Source: Augochlora pura
Taxonomy: Eukaryota; Arthropoda; Insecta; Hymenoptera; Halictidae
Assembly: GCF_028453695.1 (NCBI RefSeq)
Contig: NC_135777.1
Span: 6,065,714 to 6,129,713, forward strand
Direction of reading: 5' to 3'
Length of the DNA: 64,000 nt
The notes under the pieces are model-generated. The model did not search any database. It was given only the letters and a program-made list of their open reading frames with translations, and was not told where the DNA came from. Shown here one piece after another: positions 49,790 to 63,457 of this stretch. The translations under genes were made by a program, and so were the position numbers. How positions within the stretch are numbered: the stretch's first letter is position 1; every line of letters begins with the position of its first letter.

Positions 49790-52700
49790 ATGATGGAACT
49801 TAAAACGTTTTTAAGAAGAAAAGATCATGCCTTCGGATTTCTCGTTTATCTCGTACAAATATTGCACCTGACCTCGTCCACCATGTGAGTTATGTTTTTT
49901 TATTAAAAAATTTACTCGCGAGCTACTATATAATATTAACGCTTCTAACGCGACGATTTCATTTACTATAACCGTACAATATGGTGTTACCGCACAGGTT
50001 AGAAAATCGATCATTTCGTAGCGTGTTAAATTTTCAACGGTATTTTGCTAAAATATTTTTCATTTAACTTTATTCTACGATCATGCTCGTTATCGATGAA
50101 ATTGAAATTATAGTGCATCCAGGTGTAGTTAATTATTTATCAAATCGTCGTATTCGCATCGTCGAATTTCATTCGATTTCTGATTATTCGCACGCGTTTA
50201 ATTGAAACAGCTTGAAATAAGTCAAGAATAAATAAGTGCACGCGCGCTTAAATCCGTGAAAATTCGAGGACAAAGCTACCATACAATGTTCTGTCGTGCA
50301 ACGAGAAACAGCGTTATAGAAAGCGTGTACCGTAGAAAAATAAATGAAAACTCTGTTTTCAATCGCGACGATGTACGATTCTAAGATAACCTGTACAAAC
50401 ACTTGCATGTTTGATCCTATAAATTAAATGTGTTTAGCTAGATAAGATGTAAATGTTGTAATTAGCGGTAGCCCCCGTCCTATCGATTTCGAACGAACTT
50501 TTTCTTCCATTCGGAAATGTACATCACGGAAATTTCAGTAAAAGACAGAACAAGATAGATGAATAAAGTGATGAGATACTACAGATAATAAAGTTTCTCT
50601 TTATTATTTTCGACTTTGCCACTTATTTTCTATTCTGTCATATCTTTTCACCGCATTGCTTGTTTTCTTTTCCCTTTTCTTATTTTATTCATAGATCATA
50701 GAAATTATTATTATTATAAATTTCGTCTCGAAGAATCGCGACAGATTTTCAGCGTATCGTAAACGCAGTCTCTGCCGGCCGTATACAGAGACTACATTAT
50801 GCTTTTCGGGCAAACAAGCGGTCTCTTTAATCTGCGGAACAAAGATTTCTGCGAGCGAGATTAGATCGTTTATTATGGCGCCGGTCTCACGAGACTGCAG
50901 CTACTTGGAACAAGAATGTATAGGGTGGTACGGTAAGAGTATCGTTCCAATTGTGACAACTTTCAGCGGACAAGCTCTATAAATGAGTTGTCCGTTCGCG
51001 ACAGGTTTTTCAAATGGAAATGTTTCCGTAAAAAATGGCTTTTCAACGAGTGACTAATTATTGTCTCCATTGCAGCGCGTGAAACACAATATCGCGCTAA
51101 ACTCGCGAGCATAGAATATGTTTAGGCGTTATAAATAATATAATTGCGATGCGCATAAAACAGGCGTACGAACAAATATATATCGGAATGTAGAAAAATA
51201 TTGTTTTCATTTTCGGTGCCGTTACGAAGAAAGAATTAGCTTGAACAAACAACGCTATCGTATTGGAACCGAGTAAGCGCGTCTGACCATCGCGCGTCGA
51301 TTCTACTTCGTAGCAATTCGAATCGGGAACTGTTCTACTGGCGAGTCCATGAATTTATTAAGCCGAGCGGCGGAATCAGGTGTGGACAATGTGCATACCC
51401 GTATTCTCGGCGTGAAACAACACACGTATAAATCATGGAGGTGTCGAACTATATGATCGAGAGACCTTGTCGATAGCTGGTTACGTTGACACTGTGCGCA
51501 AGCAACGTGATTTAACGGACGTTGCCGGGAAACTATAACAAGCAAGCGCGAAGCTTTAAAATGTTTACAGCTATTAAATTACTTTAATTTCTATTTCCAT
51601 GAGATATTCGAACACGTTACGCTAATCGTCGAGGGCGCGAAGCTGGATGGACGCGAAGACGTTCGCAATTAGAACAAATTGACGGCGGTGGCTTTCTAAG
51701 TTTATCAGCGGATCACGCGTTGAAAAATTAGCTTTTGTGTTTCGAGGAGTCGCGTGCGTTGCATCATGTCACGCGCGTAGTTATAAATACAAAACAATGA
51801 ACTCAACGCTGCGACGGATGGAATTGAAATTCAAGGCTCTTCATTCGAAGCAACTTCTTCCTTTATCTTTTGTATAATAACGCGCTACGGCGCTTGTCAC
51901 TTTCGCGCGTGGATTTTTCTACCATTTCGTTTTCTCGTTCCTGAAAAATTGTAACGGAGGCGGCTTCCAGAGACTCTTCGAAATTCGGGTCGAGCAAACT
52001 TTAGTTTATGCGAACGATGCGATCTTGTTTCTAGATTGGAAAGTTGTCCGAAATTGAGCAACGATCATTCGATGACGCAAACGGAGCTTATACAGGAGTT
52101 GACGAACACTTGCCGTTATGATAAAATGGCCAGGCCGCTGGGTGAAACGAACGCCACGGAGCCAGTTAAAGTCTATGTCAGAGCTTACATCTATACGATC
52201 AAGTCGAACATGGCGAAAACATTGGTAATTCGCGCAATCCACGATTTTACATTTAAAACTGGTGCACTTACTCTTGGAAAGCGGTAGAGAGACTCGGCTC
52301 AAAACTGACAATTTCTCTACCAAAATCTTACGTGGCCGTCTAACATGATCGTCTCGCCATTTTATATTATTTTTTAAAATATTTTTCGACATTATTTAAC
52401 GTTATTTGACATTATGATGACAATTATAATTTGACGTTATATTATTTCTTAAAATGGCAAAATAACAAAGTGGGCTATATCAGAAATTGTATTTTAACCC
52501 CTTGCACTATGATTCCTTTCGCGCTGCGTTAATTAGCATTTATTCGTTCTTAATATTTTCTTTAATAGGACTAAACAATTCCTATTTCTCACATTGTCTT
52601 TATTTATCTTCGTCTCTGTGCTTCGATAACAGAATAATTATATTTGATTTCGATTCGAAATAAATGAATAATATTCATATTTATGAAATCTTTGTCACGA

Positions 52701-54958
52701 GTCTGATTCATTATTATAGCGCAAGGGTTTAACGATACAACGGCAATGCGACGGCCATGCTAGATTTTGAACGACCTAGAACGTTGCTTTTGACCCCGAT
52801 CTGCTGCCCTACACGTAATTTATAGTATGTCTAACAGTTCTCTGTTCCATACGCACGTGATACACTGTGATTACAGCAATTTGACGTGCACATGATACTG
52901 CAATACAGATACTTGGACAATAGGTTAAAATTCGCAGATATTGCTCCACGCTTGAACCAAATATACGGCGGGCACCACGTGCACGATATAATTTGGACAC
53001 CGGCCGTCTATGTTTCCAATGAACGAAGTTCAGCCCTGGTAGGGACCAACGTTAAAGATCTGCTCGTTTCTGTAGATCCGATGGGACTCGTTACTTTAAA
53101 CACCAGGTTTGTAAGAAGCAAGAAACAAAATTTCTAACCAGTGTGCACGACTCAAGATTTATGATCCGTCCCGATTTTCAAATATAAATAACATTTTATT
53201 TTAAGCTCGCTTAATTTTCTTACAAATTCTTATTTTGACGTTGTTTTTCAAGATACTCGATGATACTTAATGCTTTATTATTTTTCATATAATAATATTT
53301 GATTCATTTGCAGGAGGATTATCATTAATTTTCATATTTCATTTCTTCTTCTTTTTATTATTATCTTTAATGTACGATATCTATTGTTCAAAGTTTTTAT
53401 TGTTTATCGCGTTGATCATCGATCTCTCATTCTAGCCAGACACCACATGTAAAAGACAACAAATTCTTACTGAAAATTACGTCCATTTTCCAGGTTACAA
53501 GTTACTCTGAATTGTGGCCTCAGGTTGGAAAAATTTCCGTTCGACGTCCAGGAATGTCCGCTGATTTTCGAAAGCTGTAGGATGGTCGTTGTTGTTGTTG
53601 TTATTGTTTTACGAGAACAAAGTGTTTTTACGAATGAATGGAATTTTTCCCTACAGGGACATACGACGTGAACGACATGATGCTGATTTGGGATCGGGAT
53701 CCGATAATATTAGCCGACGAGTTGCATTTGACCGAGTACAAGCTTGTCGACAAGTGGGTGAACAAGACGGATGTGTTTTACACCACGATGGAACAGCATT
53801 ACGGTCATTTTGGTATGTTACCGTGTTCAACGTTATCAACATTATCGACAAATATTGTTTCACTTTAAAGCCATGCTCAGTACTTGATTTATTTAATTTA
53901 TTCGCTCAACATGAAATTGACTTGTAACATTTCACAGCCGGCAATTTCAGTACGATCAGTATCACGTTCAAGCTTGCTCGTGAAATGGGTTTCTTCATGA
54001 TGGACTATTACATACCATCCATATTGATAGTCGTGATTTCTTGGGTGTCCTTTTGGTTGCACATGGATGCGAGTCCGCCACGAATAGTTTTAGGTAACGC
54101 GTGACAGGAACAATGCTGGATTCGCGAATAAATTCAAGATAAACATGTCTCTTTTCATATTTTTAGGTACAAACACTATTTTGACCTTCATGACTCTGGC
54201 GTCGAAACTAGAAAACTCGTTGCCGAAGGTTTCCTATATAAAAGCCAGTGAAATTTGGTTCCTGGGGTGCACGATATTTTTATTCGCGGCGATGGTCGAA
54301 TTTGCATTCGTCAATACGATCTACAGACGGAAGTAGGAAACATTACGCACGATTATTATCGTAATTGAATCGTTACAATTTAATCGCTTTCCGATTTTCC
54401 GTAGGAAGAACGTGCCGCTGAAGAAGGTGAACAGCAAATATATTCTGAAGTCAACGTTGACGCCGAAATTGGCGCGCAAACAGTTCCAAAAGAATACCTC
54501 CAGCCTGGAACGATCACGTTCGTGGTCGTCGCTCGACAACGCTACCAGCACCGATCAAGATTACACGAGTCAAAACTACCTCACTGTACATGTCAGTTCA
54601 TTTAGGAAAATGGAAGCATCGGTTTCGACAAAGATGTTTTCAAATTTTCTGCGACAAGCGAGACTGCCTTTCTATTGAAAATGCTGTTTTCCAGAGTTTC
54701 CCGAGCACGCTGAACATACCGTCTGTGAAGATCGAGGAAGACAAGGATCAAGAATGTTCCGTCGGAAGCATCGTGACCGTAAACAATACTCCACCGCCGA
54801 AACCTTTCTCGAGAAGGGCAACCCTAGCCCAGTTACATAACTTCACGACGATGACTCCTCAAGAAATTGCTCAATGGATCGACAGACGTAGCAGAATTGT
54901 GTTCCCCGTTGCTTTCATTATATTCAACATTTTTTACTGGTCCTTTATCTGGATATAA
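49790..54958 (+). CDS. pHCl-type Cys-loop chloride channel
   Basis: This is a pentameric ligand-gated chloride channel subunit in the plasma membrane of neurons or epithelia. Insect pHCl channels are opened by alkaline pH. Exons are 49790-49884, 52035-52224, 52877-53106, 53494-53576, 53657-53812, 53938-54093, 54167-54332, 54405-54585 and 54695-54958. Counted from the second ATG (49793) they make 505 codons. A hydrophobic signal peptide (FGFLVYLVQILHLTSST) is followed by the extracellular domain with the Cys-loop CGLRLEKFPFDVQEC (13 residues between the Cys). M1 is YYIPSILIVVISWVSFWL, M2 is RIVLGTNTILTFMTLAS, M3 is IWFLGCTIFLFAAMVEFAFV and M4 is VFPVAFIIFNIFYWSFIWI. The M2 entry is PPRI rather than PARV. 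The loop NSKYILKSTLTPKLARK and RSRSWSSLD point to the pHCl group and not to GluCl, GABA or histamine channels. A second in-frame donor at 54592 would add two residues. Confidence 0.87.
49885..52034 (+). other. First intron of the chloride channel gene
   Basis: This 2.15-kb intron separates the signal-peptide exon from the extracellular-domain exons. It contains no ORF of note and no clear mobile element. CpG-rich stretches at 50800-51900 might include regulatory elements or an alternative promoter. Confidence 0.5.
52496..52732 (+). mobile_element. piggyBac-like MITE in a chloride-channel intron
   Basis: The left end TTAACCCCTTGCACTAT is an imperfect inverted match (two differences in 17) of the right end ATAGCGCAAGGGTTTAA. 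The outer TTAA at both ends is the piggyBac target duplication. The 237-bp element has no coding capacity. It lies between the second and third coding exons. It is a different family from the copy at 40056, because the TIR sequences differ. Confidence 0.6.
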
Positions 54959-57196
54959 GTGTCTCGTTTCGCGATGCAATTATTGCTGTATTCCATCTGT
55001 TTTCTATATTATCGGCAGAAAGTTTCAACCTCTTGCCTTCGAACACTGTCAAGCATTGTCTAAAATCGTTATCGAATCTTGTAGATATCATGAGATTTTC
55101 TTCCTCTGCTTATAGAGTATTGTAGATTGTAACGATACTCCTTCATAGTATCTTGAAAATAAAAAGCCGTGGAACGTAATACTAAACCACGGGGTTAAAT
55201 CGCTATCTCTAGGCATCTCATTTTTATTTTAACAACCGCTACAAGTTGTAATTCTAATTGTTTATAATATGACCAACGTAATATTATTATTATCGCCAGG
55301 TATGTATGTACCTTTTTCATTTTTAATAAGAAAAATCGAGAAATTTCTTTTGCAATAGCACTCATTTTATTTCCATAAATTACATAAATATATTTGTTTG
55401 AAAATAATTTGTGATAAATAAAATTCGCAATAAATACCATCTCCGTAATGTTCGCATCAAAAGTTTCGTAAACTGTAAAAATATTTCTTCAAATATCGCT
55501 CAATTACGTATGCGAGTAGAAATTTTTCTACTGTTTTGGTACATTCGTACTTAAGTATAGTATAGTAACGCACGCATGGAATGTATTAATTTGTACGGCA
55601 ACTATTGTCGACTTAACTGATAAAAGATAGCATCTACAGATTGTTATTCCAACCACATACAATTATGAAAGTAACAGAACGAAGTTTCTTGTCTGTGCGA
55701 TAAGCTTTAGAGCGAATATTTGTGCATCTTTGAAAGAAAAGCCTAGGCCTGCTGAAAAGCACCCACCAAAACAGTAAAAACTACTGTCCGCTCTATCATT
55801 TTATGCCTCAATTTTCTTGGTATATGTTGTATATATCGAATCATTTAACGTAAAGACTATTGAACACTGAATATAACGAAATATTTACAATTTATCTCAA
55901 AGTATTCAGCTTTCCATCAACTCATTTTATATACTTAATTTCGTTACGGCGTAACGAACATATTGCAGCGTAAAATGATACAGTTCCTTAAACCCTGCAG
56001 ACCTTTACAGTTTTACAATTCCTTAATTTCTCAATACAATCAAATTTAGAATTTTTGTTTCAACTGATTTTGAAACTAGATCGTAATCAGTCGCAATTCC
56101 TTGAATCACATTTGTGTTTAGAATGTTTTAGAAAATATTACAGAAATGTATGTTCACGCGGTACGAAAATCAAAGTATAGCATTGATTGGAATGATCTTC
56201 TGTTACAAGTACATATGTATCATACCTACATGTAAATAATTGAACGAATTGTGTTTCAGAAATGAAGAGGTTTCTGTTTGACAAGAACGAATCGATATTC
56301 TGATCAACGATACACACATCGTTTCAGGTACAAATTTTCAAATGCCATAAATAATTATTTACGACTGTATGGTCATCTTGAAAAAGATCTAAACATTTTT
56401 CACAATTCTCACCTATACGATACCTTAGGCAAAATTAAGCGATTAAAAGTAATATGATAGCGTAAATATAACATTACTCCATTTATTCGAACGAAACATT
56501 ATTGAAAGATTAAATAATAAGCAGAGATTTGTTTAACAGCGCGAATCATCTACGATAAAAAGTAGAACAGAAAATACAATTTACTCGAATGAAATTCATA
56601 GAAATATTTCTAAGCTCGATTACCATTTCCGATATGTATATCAAATGTCTATCAGATTTAACGCTCAAACTTTATTTTTATATACGCGCTACTATATAAG
56701 TTTTCCAAAATAGTGACACATATTTATTGTTTCGCTAACACGACATTTATAGATTTTGAGCGATCGTAACAATCTGTATTGCATTGTCTAATGGCATAAC
56801 GTCCGACATATTGGACTGTGAATCTTTTTTACCAAAAAGAAAGGTAATCCTTAATCAGATTTTAAATCGAGATAAATGGAGTATTCTTTCCGAAGTGCAC
56901 AGAAGTATTATAATGCTGACAGCCTGCGTTCATAATGAAAGATTTTTGCAAACGGTTATTATCATTATTTCAGAAAATGACTAGTTCTACAAATGCTTCG
57001 CTCGTGTTATTAATTAAATCTTGCATTTTATTTAATAATAAAATTATAGCGCCTTAACTACGTGATTATAAGACGACACAATAATTCGAACTCTGTGGCA
57101 CCTGGTTTTTTTCATTGTTTTCGAGAGCATTTCAATACTTCCATGACACTTTTGACGTACAAAAATATTTTGTGCTTCTCAGACAATAATTCAAGT
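54959..57196. other. Convergent intergenic region between the channel and the Dic carrier
   Basis: This AT-rich stretch contains the channel 3' UTR (AATAAA-like GAAAATAAAAAG at about 55154) and the downstream part of the carrier gene. Small ORFs at 55195-55440 and 56784-56984 have no features of real proteins. No mobile element was recognised. Confidence 0.4.
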
Positions 57197-60100
57197 TTAT
57201 GTTGTTGATTTTTCAACAGGATAAAATCCAAAATTAGACCTCAGTTGTTCCAAAAACACAAAAGTGAGAATAGTGTGCGGAGCTAATCTGATAAATGCAG
57301 GTACATAGCCCTAGAATAAGAAATATTAATCATATTTTGAACAATACGAATTCAGACCAGTTCTTAGACGCACGATTTCAAATGAAAAGATCACAGTTCG
57401 CATTTTTCAAATTCTAGTCGTTTTAAATAAATGTTATAAAAATGTTTATTTTTCCTATTTTCTATATCATAAACTTTTAACGCTGTTGAACATTGTTGTA
57501 CCTTCGTTAGATTCTTATATCATAATAAAATATCACTTTAGACTAATTCGAAAATTAATTCTAAGAATGGTTAATTGCTGTAATTTCAACTATGTACATG
57601 TATTGTACTGTCCTGTTCCTGCAAGGTTATTAGTAAATTGTTTATTGGCATTGTTCAGACTTTATAGGATGGATGATCGGGATTATCGATAAAGCTTGGT
57701 TACTTGGAACTGAAAAACCTTGAAAGTGGGGGGGATATGAGACGATAAGACTAACAATTAAAAACGAACTGTTGTCAGACGGTGGCTGGTGGTCCATGAT
57801 TGCAATAATATATGGATTCTTCCGATTATTAGTTGACACGCAGGAATGTTTATGAACGAGTGGCGAGTGAAACTTGAGAATTGCGTAACGGCCCGACGCA
57901 CCACGTTGCATTCAATAAGCCTTAAAACCTAAAACATGTGGACAGTTTCCGGTTCTTATCACGTCTAGCAGTAAAGTCGGAAAGACGAGAGTCCAATAAC
58001 GAAACTACAAACTTCTGACAAACTTCATCTCATTTAGAGACTGTCTTGTTTACAGTTTATCAATCGTAAAGAGCAACTAGTAGCAATCTTGAAGCAAACC
58101 GTAGTTTCACTAAATTAAAAGTAGTAAATACTAAACTATGTACTACTATAATGTCTGAAAAATTATCTAAATTGACGTTATTATCTACTGAAAATATAAA
58201 TTGTGTAAAAATTTCAATTACGAAGACGTAAAGCTAAGAATATACACTTATGATGATTGGGTTCATGCATGTTTCTGCAGCACAAGTTTTGATAATAACT
58301 AACAAAAACACGTGTTTGTGATTTGCGTCACTTTTGAAATAAAGGTGCGATGTCATTTGTGAAGGGAAATAAAGAGTAAGGAAATATGAGTAAAAATTTT
58401 ATAGACTACTATAAAGTATGAAGAGAAAACGGAACACTCCAACAAGAAGCTAATGAAAGAATGCGTACAGGACATGAAGAGTGAGTGAGTGAGTGAGTGA
58501 GAGAGAGAGAGAGAGAAGAAGAAGAAAGGAAAAGGGACAAACGTGAAGAATAAAATAGGAACAGATAGAAAGAAAATGAAAAAGTGTACGAAAAAGTAGC
58601 ACTGTGCACAGGAGAGAAATATTTTCTAAAATAAAACTAAGGAAACTACGTTTCAACGAGAAATTAAAAGTAATCTCTTAAAGATGGGTCTGATGCGAAA
58701 ATTTCATGCACTTAGACGACGATCGTCGTTTTATGTAGCTAACTGTTCGAAATAAAAGAATCTAATAGAATACGCAATGGATCTCTGGATCGCATATTCA
58801 AATAGTTACTCACGTGAGTACGTGCTCGTGTAATGAACTGAATTAAAGATAAGGTCGAAACAATTAATTTTGAATATTCGAGATTATTTTATTTAACATA
58901 TCTAGCCAAAAAGCATGAGACAACACCGTGACATTGTACTGTCGTTTCCAATACGAAATTATATGGTTTTCTTGAAATCATAAAGAAATATTCAAACGAA
59001 TTTTGTTTTAAAATCATACGGATAATCATACATCATAATAAACTAGGTACATTTTATAAATTATTTAGACCATTCATACAACATTAAAAACTACTTGTTG
59101 ACTCTTGGACTTTTTTATTAACTGATTTTACATTTGACAAAGTTTGGCAAAAATATATATTCGTCTAAACTATGATCTTTTCATATTGTCTAGTATACAT
59201 TTGAATACAAATGTCTCGGAAATGTATCAAAATAAACTAAAAAAGTCATAAAGAATCTTTAAAAACATTATACTAAATATAAATGTATTATTCTCTTTTA
59301 TGCTTTCATAATTTTTCTTTGACTAAATAAACACTGTCGATAAATTCGAGTGTGCAATAGTATGAAGAGTCTATTTTAATGTAGCTTCCATTGTAGACAT
59401 TCCTATTTATAGCTTCTACAGGTTAATGCACTAAGTATATCTACATAAACTGTTAGAACAATTCTATATAATATTCGGAATCGGAGTTTCCAAATGTATA
59501 CTGATAAATGAGTACTACAATTTAGTAGAACATGAATAAAAATAATAAGTGAACTTACTTTGAAGAATGCTGTTGGTCCAAGCTTCGCAGTGTATACAAA
59601 TAATTCCACAAGGTTCTGTAAAAGAGTTTTAGGCAATTTAGCATTTCTTAATTTCTGTACATATGTTAAATATTACCTTAAATTCTCCTGGTTTGGCATT
59701 CATTGCACGAGTTTTCAATACATCTAATGGCTGTGTAAGAGTTGTTGCTATAGCACCCTTACATTTGAACAAATATTTGGTTAGTACATAATAATTTGAA
59801 ATAAACACGATGCCTGAGTAGTCACATGCAACTGAGTAGTCACTACATTTTCTTATAATAGTAACATGTTATAATAGTATAGAAAAATATAACACATATA
59901 GGTTATAGAAATTAAATACAATATTATATTGATGCAATAGATATTTGAAAATGTTTTCTGTCTCATCTTTTCGGTAGTTTGTTTTGTATCAATAATTAAC
60001 TGAAAATTACTTATTATTTACAAATACTTACTGCGCATACACTCGCTAACACATGAGTAAGAGGATTATCTACAAAATGACCGCTCTGCAACATTATAAT

Positions 60101-60931
60101 TTTTACTTGATCATAGAAGCTCAGTTGTCCAATAGTCATCAATGCAGCTCTTGCTGTTGCAGTGGAACAACCACTAAATAATTTAAATAAACCTTCTTCT
60201 CGAATTATGCGCACCACTCCATCTAAAGCATGCTTATAACTGAAATAATATTAAATATTAACCAGTAAATAAGAAGTATAATCTATAGTATGTATTTTGT
60301 ATGTTCTTACTTTCTTCTTAATTCCGGTGATAATTTTATATCATTCTGCATGCGTACATTAACCAAATCTCCTGGTGTTCCAAGAACACCACCAATCATA
60401 CCAGAAAAACCAGCTAGTAGTAACTTTTCACGAAATAGCATAGGCTTCTCAGGAGTTTCGAACGTTTGTTTACCTACCTATATACAAGAGATCAATGAAA
60501 TAAATTTTCTTAAATTATTAGAAGAGAAAATAGAAATTTACTTCGTATGCTCCAAATCTGGCGGTAGAATATGTAAGTTGTCGAAGCAGAGAAGCACTAA
60601 GGCCATTGTACAAAGCCAAAATTCCTTGTTTCCTTATTATATTGCCAGTTAATTGTATTACAGATATTTTGCCTTCCTGTTGTGTTTGTAAATGCACCTA
60701 CAATGAAAATATTTTTATAACATATCTAGAACTGTTATACATATATTTTTAAAATCTGTTACAAATATTATTGGAATCGAATTAAATATTAATTTCTGCA
60801 TAATATTGATCAAGATAAATTTAACAGCAAAATACCTTCAATAAATCCAAGGGATGTGTAACACAAGCAGCACCTGCAGATGAAAGCCCACCAAAGTACC
60901 AACGTGATAGTTTTTTTGTTTTGTCTGCCAT
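57197..60931 (-). CDS. Dic1: Mitochondrial dicarboxylate carrier (SLC25A10)
   Basis: This inner-membrane carrier exchanges malate or succinate for phosphate and sulphur anions. Seven exons (60836-60931, 60542-60697, 60311-60477, 60032-60239, 59677-59757, 59559-59615, 57197-57310) total 879 nt, so 292 aa, the usual carrier length. The protein starts MADKTKKLSRWYFGGLSSAG. The three carrier signatures are HPLDLLKVHLQ, TPGDLVNVRMQ (with Gly-Asp, as in DIC members) and QPLDVLKTRAM. The last segment is GYVPAFIRLAPHTILTFVFL. The intron between the last two exons is 2.25 kb, while the others are short. The closest alternative, the oxoglutarate carrier SLC25A11, is less likely because of the GAACVTHPLDLLKVHLQTQQ start. 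Confidence 0.92.
58482..58515. repeat. GTGA/GA microsatellite in the Dic intron
   Basis: A GAGT run (gtgagtgagtgagtgagtga) passes into a (GA)n run over about 35 bp. It lies in the 2.25-kb last intron of the carrier gene. Confidence 0.85.
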
Positions 60932-63457
60932 TGTTTCATGTTCTGTATCTTTGCAATAAAATGAGAAAAATGTGTCCAGTAACTACATACAAGTATAACA
61001 TGTACATATATTCAACTTACCTGCTTTCTTAAATACACTAATTATGAATAACTATTAATTTCAAATCAATAGAAATTCATACACTGTAACTCATTAATGT
61101 TTATTAAAAAATAATGAATGCGTTCAATTTTAATATAACAGTGAATTTGCTTTCATTATAACGTTATATGTACATATATATAAAATATACATGTATGATG
61201 CATAAGTGTATGAGTAACATTATGTAAGAACTCTTCACTGACATTAATAAATTGTTGATTAAATGAAATGTTTAAATTACACAGAAATCATATGACAAAG
61301 ATTCTTTTGAGAGATCGATTTAATTAATGTTTAAATGAAGAACATAATTGTGTTACTAGTCAAACATGATACATCAAATTTTACAGGAAATGATAAAAAA
61401 AAAATAGAAAGTAATGAAAAATTTTCTATACTAATTCAGAACGAATATATTGAAAGGTATATAACTTACGATATTGCACGGATACGATACAATACGCGAC
61501 ACATTTAAATCATTGTCGCGGAGTTAATACATTTGAAAATGTTTCATTTCTATCTGACGAAGCGCCCCACATTATTTAACCGAGTCTGGAAACCACGAAG
61601 GCGCACGCATCAGCTGATAGCCACGTGTAATATCACCTCTTTTTGTCGCAAGGCTAAAATCACTATTGACACACTTGAATTTGCAAATGATTGCATTTAT
61701 TCGAGAATTATTTACAAGTTCGCAACGTCATAATTTCGGGTCACTTCAAGGGGTTTAAGATGATAACTCTGGACGTCGGTTTTTGGGGTATTAATAATTT
61801 TGGTGTAATAACAACGTTATCGATGAACGCGCTCAAAACGAGTGTGTCGGACTTGTATGTATTGAATCTCGTAAAATGTGCGCGTCTGACGTCGAATCTT
61901 CTATTCCGGGCATTTTCACGGTATTTAACAATTTATATAAGATCCGAACAATACATAATGCATATGTATATATTTGCGAATATTATCATTAAAGTAACGT
62001 TGATACAATCTTGTCGTTGATGATTACATTGATATCGGTTACTCGTAACGTATACTTTCTAATCTTTTAAAATGCAGTTGTATTTACAATGCAGTGTTCA
62101 ATGAAATTGTTAAATGTTTCAAATGAAGTATTTAATATTGCTATATGTTTGTAGTTTATAATTGTTGGTATCTACGTTTACACGAATCGTTTGGAAAATT
62201 CTCAGTTCTTTTTATGAAATATCAAAAATTTACGTGATTACAATAAAGAAACGTTAACTAGAAATTTTCGTACATTTAAAAAATTCTACTTGATTGAAAT
62301 TCCATAAGGATTTGTCACGTAAATAATAAAATCTACATATATATCAGATTATTCATTTATTTTACACGAATAGCATTTTACATAAGCCACTTTGCATACA
62401 ACTCCCTTCTTGCCGTTTACATATGTACATACGCATGTACATGAATGCGTATAATTCTGTACACACAGTCATAACCTAATTTTCTATTCATACACTCTTT
62501 TTTTTATGTATTTAAACGCGTTTAACATATCACCCGTACAATTTAATGACGTTGTAATTAATATACTAAAAACCAAATTCTTCTCGCAGTTAGCCTAATG
62601 AAATAATTTGAAGAACTTGCCGTAGCAAATGAACAGTTAAATCTTCTTTCCGTGGGAAATACAAAATTTCATAAATTCTCGGTATAGAGTAGACGTGTTA
62701 AATAATAGTTGGAGTTTACTTATCTTTTATTTACTGCTACTAAAGAAACCGTCTAAAACTGATGCCACATCAGCTGACTAACGAAGGCGCCTCTCCTTAT
62801 GCCTATGAACGACGTCGTACGATCCAATCGCACGCACCTACGTATTCTAGGACAAATATGTATCGTCTTTCTTGTAAGGTCACTAACGCAATCTGTAACA
62901 GATGTATGTATGTATTTCGCATATGTCTGCAGAGGCATTGCAACATTTAAGTAACAATGGAGTATTCCAAAAATACGTGGAACAATCTGAAAACATTCAT
63001 ACCGCTAGTTCAAGTCTCATTTCCGAGATTAGTAATGTTTTAAAATTGGAAGTTCCACTTCCGACGCGCGCTAATTTCGCTGCTGTCAGCTGACTGTTGG
63101 GTCACACGTACCATGTGCACACATGGTAACAGAGGCAGAGGTCGACGACAATCTCTCGACAGCTGTCTCTTTTCTGGGCAACCCGCTATGACTTCCCATA
63201 TCTTTTCAAATGTTTCTTCCTCTTCCTCTCCATTTTGACCGTAACGTTAATTTTTCAATATTTTTGGAAATCATTTACATCAACTACACTTCACGAATTC
63301 GAAGTGGAACATATGTATTCATATTTTTTGCGCGAAGTAAACGGTAAAAGCAGTATTTGTAATAGAATATTATTTTGATTTATCGATACACGATTGAAAA
63401 TATGAAATTAAAGATTTCTCGTGTTTCTCGCATCTCTTCGTTGGGGTCGTCGTGATC
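60932..63457. other. Intergenic region upstream of the Dic carrier
   Basis: This region is AT-rich with local CpG-rich islands (61540-61680, 62760-62860). Both islands contain an ATCAGCTGA palindrome (61608-61618 and 62768-62778). Part of the carrier 5' UTR is here. I found no gene and no mobile element. Confidence 0.35.

Noticed and set aside
58409..58656. Ser/Leu/Thr-rich ORFs on the minus strand
   Set aside because: They translate the GTGA/GA microsatellite in the Dic intron.
63109..63126. ACCATGTGCACACATGGT near-palindrome
   Set aside because: It is not a perfect palindrome (GTGCAC against GTGTGC) and has no supporting context.
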